From contig OZ025268.1 of the NCBI GenBank assembly GCA_964019165.1, forward strand, positions 960,001 to 1,024,000: a stretch of DNA of 64,000 nucleotides, in the 5' to 3' direction. Positions 11,801 through 19,191 of this stretch are shown piece by piece. Both the position numbers and the translations under genes were made by a program. The notes beneath the pieces are model-generated. The model worked only from the letters and a program-made list of their open reading frames with translations, had not been told where the DNA came from and searched no databases. The stretch comes from Mastigias papua (taxonomy: Eukaryota > Cnidaria > Scyphozoa > Rhizostomeae > Mastigiidae). Position 1 is the first letter of the stretch. The number at the start of each line of letters is the position of its first letter.

Positions 11801-12919
11801 AGTGGAAACTGTGTAGCGAGATTTGGACTCAATTGAAGCTTGGAAACAGCCATGCAACTTTAAAGGCGTTGAGGAACCGTAAACAAATATTTTCGTGTTC
11901 GTTGGCTCAAGGTTGACTTTCTTCTGAAGGCTCTGAAATGTTGGATTATCAATAACGTCGACTGTTGCCCCCGTATCTATAAGAAATTTAACATTCGAAT
12001 CATTTAGACGTAGGATAGTTTTATGTGTGGAATGTGGTCGTTTCTTGTCCAGGGCGTAGGCATATTCATCATCTGAGGAACTAGAGTCATTTTCTGGTGA
12101 ATTAGAAATTTGTCGTGCGTTTTGAATTTTTCGAAACCCCTTTGTAGCGTGAAAGTTGGCATGTTTCTGATTGTGACGTGGCGTCCATGAGTGGTGTGGC
12201 TTTGGAGGGGCAGATTTAGGTTTTCTGCACAGTTTAGCAAAATGTCCTCTCATACCGCAATTTGAGCAAATTGCTTGTTTCGCTGGGCACGGTTTGCCTT
12301 TATGCGGAAAAGAAAGTCCACATTTATAGCATGAATGTCTGGTACCTGCGTCAGTAAGCTGTAAAGCTTGGAAAGTTTCCTCCATTCCCGATGCTTGGGC
12401 AGAGCTAACTTCCGCTTTCCGTCCGTCAATGAGCATATCCTCCAATTTATACGTGGGATCACGAAGAGCTTTTCTCCGTAACCTACCGGACGTACCATTG
12501 CAAACCAATTGCATTTTGATTTCAAAATCAGTGTTGTAGAAATCACAGTGTTGAGCAAGTGTACGTAATCTCGTATGAAATTGGTCGATTGTTTCATCAG
12601 CACGTTGTTTTGCTTGGCGAAAATTATAAATTTCATAAATCGGGTTTTTAGCTGGCTCGAAGTGCTTGGTCAAAGCATCTTTGGCTTTCGTATAATCCTT
12701 ATCATCCCCTGTATCGGGTAACGTTTTGAATATTTTATATACTTCGGGTCCTGCCTGGTATAGCAGTAAAGCTCGCTTGCGTTCCGCGTCTGTGACACCC
12801 GCTGCAATTAGGTACGTTTCAAATCGTTCAAGCCACGCTGTCCATCTAGCTCCTGTGTTCGTAGGATCTGATTGAGGTTGAAATTGAGGCATAGGAGAAA
12901 GATTACTTACCGAAGCCAT
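8825..12919 (-). CDS. gag-pol: Gag-Pol polyprotein of Ty3/gypsy element, intact, 1364 aa
   Basis: A single frame without stops or shifts. Residues about 1-190 are a retrotransposon Gag domain. Residues 197-231 carry zinc-binding cysteines: a CxxC pair, then a CX2CX4HX4C knuckle at 218-231. The protease has DTGA at 315-318. Reverse transcriptase spans roughly 480-660 with KIDLKQAY (Asp564) and an IADD box (Asp626/627), where Ile replaces the usual Tyr. RNase H acidic residues are Asp773, Glu816, Asp841 and Asp885. The integrase has an HHCC zinc finger (His995, His998, Cys1028, Cys1031) and a D,D35E triad (Asp1059, Asp1115, Glu1151). Gag and Pol are fused in one frame, so no ribosomal frameshift is needed. 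All catalytic residues are present, so the element may be active; that is inference. Confidence 0.96.
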   Translation of the reverse strand: MASVSNLSPMPQFQPQSDPTNTGARWTAWLERFETYLIAAGVTDAERKRALLLYQAGPEVYKIFKTLPDTGDDKDYTKAKDALTKHFEPAKNPIYEIYNFRQAKQRADETIDQFHTRLRTLAQHCDFYNTDFEIKMQLVCNGTSGRLRRKALRDPTYKLEDMLIDGRKAEVSSAQASGMEETFQALQLTDAGTRHSCYKCGLSFPHKGKPCPAKQAICSNCGMRGHFAKLCRKPKSAPPKPHHSWTPRHNQKHANFHATKGFRKIQNARQISNSPENDSSSSDDEYAYALDKKRPHSTHKTILRLNDSNVKFLIDTGATVDVIDNPTFQSLQKKVNLEPTNTKIFVYGSSTPLKLHGCFQASIESKSRYTVSTFYVVDGPGGNLLSAKTAQDLALIQLVNTVKGINTTKAPPQANQHDVATVNNAGRESEIPHSEDDVIDRLLEKHQNVFIGEGKIKGQMARLHIREDVAPVLQPQRRIPYHMRKSVSKELEKLIAQDIIEPVIDQPTPWISPIVCVPKKDGGTRICVDMREANNAIIRERHIMPTLNDFKAAVNGSKYFSKIDLKQAYHQVELYPESRFITTFSTHEGLFQYKRLSYGISSSAELFQNILQRNLSDIKNVKNIADDIIIFGKNRQEHDTALENCLERLSALNIKAKGSKCSFLKAEIKFYGLIFTEKGTKPDPDRVAKLQNVAPPQNVSDVRSFLGMANTCSDYIPNYAAMTLPLRELTKKNVKFKWTLVEQRAFNQLKQKLTQAPVMAYFDTHKRNMLIVDGSPTGISGILTQRDNDRTSYKIIAYASRALSSVESHYSQTDIEGLALVWAIEHFRLFLLGTEFDVVTDHKALEAIFNNPKSKPPARIERWIMRLQPYNFRVIYKSGLTNEADYLSRHPTDITQKESSQERIAEEYINYIIEHTIPKSMTLKEIQEETKNDRVLQKVQKALDTGKWDTQDKDIQPYKKCMEEITSNKTKDVLMKGSRIIIPEILQDKATRLAHIGHQGIEKTKSLLREKIWYPDMNQKVREMIEGCSSCQAVGMSNPVEPMEITPTEDIPWYHVGIDFLGPIPNSHQYLLVVIDTYTKFPEVEIVHSTSIQAVIPKLDRIFATHGIPVKLTSDNGPPFNGAEFEQYMKALNIEWKTSTPLWPQGNSNVENFNKTLIKVLQTAHLEERNWRQELQRFLLSYRVTPHATTKIAPCELLYNRTVKGYLPELPSKKVLNKHKEAKENIEKSKERNKANYDKRHHAKESDIKEGDIVICLQKKRNKLTPKFNPERFTVISRKGTRLVAKNKYHIITRNVSHFKKVNRYETTEEEDDYTDSEAKNTNSNIEIDLQNCEENQQARLRRSQRSRIPVPRYGTLLPSNLIK

Positions 12920-12930
12920 TTGATTTGGTG

Positions 12931-12948
12931 AGTTTTATCTCGTCGCCA
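12931..12948 (-). other. Candidate tRNA primer-binding site of the gypsy element
   Basis: One base downstream of the 5' LTR the minus strand reads TGGCGACGAGAT, starting with the TGG expected to pair with the CCA end of a tRNA. I could not match the following bases with confidence to a particular tRNA. The gag-pol ATG (12919) follows after only about 12 more bases, so the leader is very short. Confidence 0.45.
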
Positions 12949-12949
12949 T

Positions 12950-13065
12950 TGTAGATTCTCTGATATTTATATGTTAGAGCGTAACACAAAAGACACACGT
13001 TTTTAGAGATGAACTAAGCACTGACTCCTATCATATTACATGAAGTACTTGTATAAATCACTGCA
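12950..13065 (-). repeat. 5' LTR of the gypsy element
   Basis: 116 bp, identical to the 3' LTR, TG...CA ends, followed outside by the target duplication ATAGA. It should carry the element's promoter, although no TATA motif stands out. At 116 bp it is among the shorter LTRs known for Ty3/gypsy elements. Confidence 0.96.
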
Positions 13066-13167
13066 ATAGATATATTTTAAATCACCTTGCTTCTGCATAA
13101 CTTTTGTAGATTATACTATTACGGCGCTTGAGGAAATTTTAGTTGCTTCATTTTAATGCACAAGTTC

Positions 13168-13606
13168 GGGTAACCGCGCAAGCAGGATCGATTGAGAGAC
13201 TGGGCCTAAGTTTGGGGTGTAGAACAAACATTTCCTTAGCAGTCGCAACAAGGAATCGTACGAAATCCGTTCGCACACTGCTAAATCTGGGGAATTAAGT
13301 CACTGAATGGTGCATTTCCTCTCGAATTTATTCATCCTATTGTGGTTTGTCAACTTCGGAACAGCTTTCTTAAAAGTTTATATAAGTACCTAGCTTGGAA
13401 GCCACAGTTACACTTAGGTCCATTTGTATCCTGAGAATTTAAAAATCATTGTTGGTGGTAGTTGTGATGTTGGTTGTGGGAGCAGTGTTAGCAGTACGCG
13501 AACAGATTTCGTACGATTCCTTTTTGCAACTCAACTGCTAAGAAATTGTTAGTTCCACACTCCAACCCTAGCCTAGCCTCCCAATTGATCCTACCAGCTC
13601 GGTTAG
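13168..13606. repeat. Long imperfect inverted repeat (foldback/MITE-like) in intron 1
   Basis: The arm at about 13168-13290 is repeated in inverted orientation at about 13484-13606. The inverted blocks share GGAATCGTACGAAATC, TTAGCAGT and AGGATC segments; by eye the arms are about 75-80% identical, with a loop of roughly 190 bp. No protein is encoded. It is probably a degenerate non-autonomous DNA transposon. I could not define a target duplication. Confidence 0.7.
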
Positions 13607-13802
13607 CTGAAGTTGTCTATTAAAGATATTTCTAATGGTCGTTAAATAAGGACAGAACAAGAAGAAATGGATAAGAGAATAAATTAATTAATGTAAAAAT
13701 TTATGATACAAAATTATGGATGACTTATAATAATGATATAATAGATGATAGACTATTTATTATAACTTCATTGTTTAACATTTGGCGTCTTTGTTTTGCC
13801 AG

Positions 13803-14096
13803 ATGTCTCCCCATTATGGCGTCCGATGTGTAAAGAAACATTTAACATTGCTTGGTGGTCCTTACCGCCGTATGTGTACGAGAAAAATAACACAGTTGCT
13901 GGGATCATGCCTGTTATAATGGAAAGAATGATTCACTATTGTTGCAATGAAAAAGTGAACTTGTCATATGACATGAAGGTAGCCAATAAGGTTGAAGCTG
14001 TTTCACAGGTATCCAATGGCACGGCAGATTTCGTTTTACCTTTGATCGTTCACAGCGGAAAAACAAAATTCCTCAGCTTTCCACATATCACAGTTG
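13803..14096 (+). CDS. Exon 2: S1 lobe of the ligand-binding domain
   Basis: Acceptor TTTGCCAG, donor GTATGT, entering and leaving in phase 1. The encoded residues 18-114 begin with CKETFNIAWWSLPPYVYE, the first strand and PP-Y loop that open the S1 lobe in glutamate-receptor and bacterial solute-binding proteins. The next part has AGIMPVIMERM (helix) and then NGTADFVLPLIV, equivalent to the conserved 'G-x-A-D-x-x-x-x-P-L' strand. Lys103 (14060-14062) occupies the position of the arginine that binds the ligand alpha-carboxylate in canonical receptors. The downstream 'FLSFPHI' matches the 'DFSxPF' segment. Confidence 0.85.
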
Positions 14097-15079
14097 GTAT
14101 GTCTTATATTCTTTCATCAAAGTTTCCAACCTTAGCTGTTAGATTTTACTTTCCTAGATTTAGTCATTTTCTATTTAATTGGTCAGTTTAAATAAATTTC
14201 AGATGATAGCAGAGCTTTATTCCAAGTAAAGTTTGTGGACCTCCTCTACGAAAATTTACGTTCTCAGGAATCCAAGGCTACTTAGTACAGCTGTGCGAAA
14301 ATTCTTGTGAAGTTGCGATACTGGTTCATTAATCTTTAACTATGTCATACAAAAGAGCGGCAAAAGTTTTCATTATTTATTCGTTAGACTATACTATTTG
14401 ACTCATGACGTAGATAATTTTCAATACGATAATACAAAATAACACCAAATTGATAAAGAGTATGGAATAATGCCTCTATGGTTTCTGAGACTATTTGAAA
14501 TTCAATACGAGGCCACCTGCTCTGGCCAATGTCGCCCTAAAGAAGCATTATCTTCATCAATGGAAGAGATCAATGAGTTATCAGTTGTAGGGAGGGGAAG
14601 ATTCTAACTTATGGATTGCACTGAATTGCCTCTATTTTATTCTAATTTATGGTTTACGCGATCAATAAACTTGCTGCATGTTTGTTTGTCCTTGAAGATG
14701 GTTTATGGTTTTTGTGCAACTTTAAATTTGAAAAATATATGATTTTCTTCAAGATACTTGGGCATTTTTACGGCGAGGAACAACACATCATTAAATCCTA
14801 CTTACAAATTTCATAAAAAGGTATTCAACGAAGTATTAACAATGCCACAGAAAGCACTAAAATAAAGACAAAAAATTTGAGAGAAAAGTAAAGAAAAAAT
14901 ACGTTGATAGGAATTGGATAGTGTATTCATGAGATAATTTTATGACCAAAAATTTCTAGGAATTGAAGTTTTAATATTAATTCAAACCACTACAGAAAAA
15001 GAGGAAATTAAAAACATTTGTTTTATTTCAAATCTAATTCAGAGTAGCTATAATCTCATTCCAAGGATTTTATTCATGA
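14097..15079. other. Intron 2, portion left of the LINE
   Basis: AT-rich non-coding sequence. I see no exon, RNA gene or repeat with defined ends. Part of its right end may belong to the untranslatable remnant of the LINE. Confidence 0.45.
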
Positions 15080-16916
15080 GATTTAAATCATCATGAGCAA
15101 AACATCATAAAATACAATCGAGAACTACTCAATGAACAGGCAAATAATCCAAAAAAGCTGTGGAAACAAATAAAAAATGTTTTCCAGCTAAGAAAAATGA
15201 GAATAGTCGGCCTTCCAATGTTTTCACCGATAATGGGCTCCAAATTACTGAAAAGAAGCAAATTGCTGAACGTTTTTGTTCATTCTTTATAAACATAGCT
15301 GCTAAACTGCAAAGCACTATACCTACTCTGACATTAAGTACTTGGAATCAAAGCAGTGAAAAACAGTTCAAAAAGTTAGTAAATCCCCAGAATTCGTCAT
15401 TCAATTTCAAGCAAGTTTCCCCAAGATATGTCATGAAAGTCATCAATGATTTGAAGGGATCCAAGACACCTGGATTTGACAATATTCCGACAAGTATCAT
15501 CAAAGATTGCAATGAAATACTGGCATACCCATTAGCACATCTAATCAACCTCTCTTTAGAGACTGGGATTTTTCCTGACTGCGAAAAAATAGCGAAGGTT
15601 GTGCCTTTACATAAATCTGGGAATAAAGCCAATTTTGACAACTACCGCCCAATTTCGGTATTACAAGTATTATCAAAGGTAATTGAAAGAGTAGTACATA
15701 ACCAGCTATATGATTACTTGGAAAACCACAATCTTTTATCACAGTACCAATTTGGCTTCAAGAAGAATCGTTCTACAGCTCAAGCAGTTGCTTATTACAC
15801 AGACTGTATTAGAAAACAAATGGACAAGGGCAAACTTACTGGCTCCCTATATCTGGATTTACGTAAGGCATTTGACACGGTAAATCATGGAAAGTTACTG
15901 TCAAAGCTAGAGCTATATGGAATTAAAGGTACGAAATTACTATGGTTTCGGAACTATCTATTCGGTAGACAACAAAGTGTTTGCTTTGAACACATCTACT
16001 CCAGCAAGCAATATATTACGTGTGGTGTCCCACAGGGTTCAATCTTAGGACCTCTGTTATTTGTTATCTACGTCAATGATCTACATTTAACACTTGAAAG
16101 GTGCAATATTATGATGTATGCAGATGATACCGTCATTTATTATGCTAGTTCTGACAGCAAGGTTATAGAGAACACCATCAATAAAGAGATTAGCAAAATT
16201 ACGGATTGGTTTCAAGACAATTTGTTAGTGCTAAATCTAAATAAAGGAAAAACAGAGTTTGTTCTTTATGGAACCACTCAAAGGTTGAAAGGGACATCTG
16301 CAGTAAAAATAATAATCAATGGCACAGAGGTTTCAAGCAGTGAGGTCTATGAGTATCTTGGTGTAAGTGTGGATAGATCCTTGTCATTCTCGGACCACTT
16401 TAACAAAGTTTATCGCAAAGCGGTAAATAGAGTGCATCTTTTACAGCGCATGAGACAAAAACTGACAACGCAAACAGCAGAAGCAATCTATAAAAGCATG
16501 ATACGGCCTTTGATTACATATTCAGACCTAGTACTGCTGTGCTTATCAAATTCAAACATAAAAAAGCTGGAGAGGCTCCAAGATCGCGCGGAAAATTGTG
16601 TATTTGGAAAATCTACTTCGAGTTATTGGCCATCGTTGCAATCGGAAAGGCAAAGAAAAGCGGCAGTTTTTACATACAAATGTGTAAATGGATTAACACC
16701 GCCTATATTTAAAGATTTTTTCACAAAAATCAGCCATGGAAAAGGAACCAGAGGGGATGCGGTTAACCTAAAAATTCCAAACGCAAAACTTGAAGCATAT
16801 AGAAGAAGTATTCAGTTTAAGGGGCCGTGATTTTTAACAAATTGCCAATGGAACTTAAAACTGAAACCTCATTACTACGTTTTAAAATTAATTTAGGTGA
16901 ACATTTTAACTCATAG
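15080..16916 (+). pseudogene. LINE reverse transcriptase with two frameshifts
   Basis: The longest open piece (15160-16830) encodes the reverse transcriptase: LHKSGNKANFDNYRPISVL fingers, LDLRKAFDTVNH (catalytic Asp233 of this piece), GVPQGSILGPLLF and the YADD box (Asp322/323), followed by a thumb and C-terminal region. Upstream, another frame from 15080 continues the protein with 'LLNEQANNPKKLWKQIKNV', so a one-base shift lies near 15170-15185. Downstream of about 16824 a shifted frame reads 'VIFNKLPMELKTETSLLRFK' and stops at 16914-16916. That is the conserved 'W/F-N-x-L-P' tail of these proteins, so a second shift lies just before it. The element is dead but not old. Confidence 0.9.
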
Positions 16917-17068
16917 ATAATGTATTAAGGATAAATTTTGGTTACTTTCTGAACTCATTTATAAATTTTACTTTTGCTTTTAACAGGTCCCAGACTGATA
17001 GCAGCTTCATTAAGCTGAATCTGGTGACCTGGATAAATATCGTATTATTATTATTAATATTATTATTA
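15080..17068 (+). mobile_element. 5'-truncated LINE of the CR1/L2 group, in sense orientation in intron 2
   Basis: Only the reverse-transcriptase half of the second frame survives; the endonuclease and first frame are missing, as is usual for incomplete reverse transcription. The 3' end is a short untranslated region ending in an (ATT)n tail at 17041-17068, typical of CR1/L2-group elements, which use microsatellite tails rather than poly(A). No flanking target duplication was identified. The left boundary is approximate and is where recognisable coding begins. Confidence 0.85.
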
Positions 17069-18600
17069 TCAAGCACAATCTCTCGCTACTTTCGAACAAT
17101 GACTAATTTTTCCTACCTAAGATGTTTAAGTTTAGGAGGATGAGACACGAGACATTATGAATGTAGCAATTTCACTTCGAGCCATTTTAATTTTGCCAAG
17201 TTTACATATCAACCTTTAATTTACATGTTTCTACCAGCTGTAACGCTCCACTTAATCCCGTTAATACTTCATCACTGAAGCATGAGATATGCAGTTAAGT
17301 TTTGGTTTGCCATTGAACACATAGAAAATACCCAAGAAAGCATTTCAGGTTCTTTTTTAGAAAGTAATGTTTATTACATTCAGCCATTGGCATTGATTAG
17401 ATATGTTAATGCCTAAATAGGATAACACAATTGACATTTTTATACAAATGTACGAACAGATTACAAGAATCTATCAAATTTTCCAATGTCTTGTTTTCAA
17501 AAATTTAGACAGCTTTTGATTTGGTTTTTAAAGCATTCTGCCACTATACAAAGTTATAACAAGAGATTTAATGCTTATGTTCTGTTTCTATGAAAGATCC
17601 TTTAATCTTGAGTCTGTTAAATTGTATCACACGAAATTGGACAGAATCACCTTTGATGACAAAATACACGCGCAGGCTTCCATTTGCGATATAACTTACT
17701 TACAAGGACCTGATTGTATGAGCGACCTGGCCCTGTAAACTGGAGCATTGACTGATTTTAACTGGAATCGTGAAATTCCATGAAATTATGGCCGTTTTTG
17801 TAGATAGCTATAAAGAGGCAACTATGGAGCTCAGCAATTTCAATTTTGATGCCGACAAACCTCGACAGGAAGAAGTGAGAGGGATTTTAAGCAAACAATA
17901 TTGTGATCAACCATGGGCCTGATATTATCTATGCATCTATACAACACTTGCCATACAGAGAATTTTGGTGCGCAGGCGCAGTCAGATCTGTTAGCCCACT
18001 TGCCGAAACAGTCCTCCACACGCAATACCAACCTAATATCTGTCTTAGCAAACGAGCCAGCCCCTTTACCGGGACAGCCCGGTTCCGTATAATCATGCCC
18101 TAAGTTGGAAACCTTGAGCTGGTTTTCGATCTTCAGTTTTTCTACATCTTCAGTCCTGGTTACTTTGTATACCGCCAACTGCTTTACTAAAGCACTCCTG
18201 GCAGTTTGTGAATCATAACGAAAGAATGAAATCTTATTGATAATGCCGATAGTTATATATTATGAAAATCTATACGTTCTTTATATTTCAATTGAAAACA
18301 TTAAGTTTTCACAACAGACTATATAATAAAAGCATTTGGTTGCTAATATCAAACATGGCAAATTTCCTTACTGAGCAATTGTATCCAAAAACTGGATACA
18401 GTATGTTATTTTCTTTATTCATTCGTGAGTAAAATGGTGTGTAGGATTCTTCCATATTTGGTCCATCAAATCAATCAGAAGGGGGAGTGCACATTTAGGT
18501 CTTACAGTCTGGTAATAGATTGTTCTAATACTGATGTAAATGTTTTTCCTCAATTGAATTTTGAGCAGATTAAAGTTGGCCTGACCTGTTAGTATGCAAT
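17069..18600. other. Intron 2, portion right of the LINE
   Basis: Non-coding. A stretch at about 17840-18180 is less AT-rich than its surroundings and contains the near-palindrome TGCGCAGGCGCA. It is open on the minus strand for 112 codons without similarity to any family I recognise. It looks like a repeat remnant rather than a gene. Confidence 0.4.
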
Positions 18601-18629
18601 ATCAAACCTTACTATTACAGGTAATCATA

Positions 18630-18712
18630 ATTGTTACCATCATCATCAGTATCATTATCATCATCATTATTATCAGTACCTTCTTCTTCTTTTTCTTCTT
18701 CTTCTTTCTCCT
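18630..18712. repeat. Imperfect (ATC)n and (TTC)n microsatellites
   Basis: A short run of ATC-type triplets passes into CTT/TTC triplets. There is no coding sense on either strand. Confidence 0.85.
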
Positions 18713-18897
18713 GACGCCCCGGGGTCAGTAGACCGCCTGTGAATTATTTTAAAAGAAGTTACACTCTATCCACTCTGTTGCCCCAACAGTTACTTGGCAG
18801 AACTGCTGCCTGATCCGCTGAGTCTGCTGTTCACCGTCGGGGCCTGGTTAGACAGTTAGCCACAAGTTATCAACAACTCCCCCAATTCTGAATCTTT

Positions 18898-19012
18898 GCC
18901 ATCATCATCATCATCATCATCATCATCACCACCATCATCATCACCATCATCATCACCATCATCATCATTGTCATCTGTATCATCATCATAATCATCACGT
19001 TCATCATCATTT
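18898..19012. repeat. (ATC)n microsatellite just upstream of exon 3
   Basis: About 115 bp of ATC triplets with CAC and other interruptions, ending about 37 bp before the exon 3 acceptor. On the minus strand it gives a Met-rich open frame that is an artefact. Its pyrimidine content overlaps the region where branch point and polypyrimidine tract are expected, so length variation could affect splicing; that is inference. Confidence 0.9.
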
Positions 19013-19048
19013 TCACTGCTGTCATATTTATATTGTTTCTTATTTCAG

Positions 19049-19191
19049 TTGAATCGCCTGGCATTGCCTTTTACAGCAGTTCGCCTATAAGTGCTGGTGA
19101 GGCGCTTCTTCAGATAATTCTAACGGCTTCTCCCGTCTTGCTTTTTATTGCAATAATGGTTATGGTTGCTGGAACAGTGTATTGGCTTGTA
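19049..19191 (+). CDS. Exon 3: end of S1 and transmembrane helix M1
   Basis: Acceptor TATTTCAG, donor GTAAGT; enters in phase 1 and leaves in phase 0. Residues 115-162. The first part, VESPGIAFYSSSP, matches the segment in which glutamate-receptor S1 returns to the membrane. It is followed by the M1 helix, about residues 144-162 (LLFIAIMVMVAGTVYWLV), hydrophobic and ending in Tyr-Trp near the interface. Confidence 0.85.

Larger units (their letters stand above)
8627..13065 (-). mobile_element. Complete Ty3/gypsy LTR retrotransposon (Mag-like), antisense in intron 1
   Basis: The element is 4,439 bp long. It has two identical 116-bp LTRs bounded by TG...CA and a perfect 5-bp target duplication ATAGA (8622-8626 and 13066-13070). 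One uninterrupted gag-pol frame, a polypurine tract and a candidate primer-binding site lie between the LTRs. Identical LTRs and an intact frame indicate a very recent insertion. The short LTRs and the double-CCHC-like Gag region resemble the Mag clade, a family-level inference. There is no room for an env gene between the end of pol (8825) and the 3' LTR. It lies opposite in orientation to the host gene. Confidence 0.95.

Noticed and set aside
17840..18178. 112-codon minus-strand gene
   Set aside because: No recognisable domain, no splice or start support, and it lies within an intron of the opposite-strand gene in a repeat-like, less AT-rich stretch.
18870..19064. Met-rich minus-strand peptide
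   Set aside because: It is the translation of the (ATC)n microsatellite.
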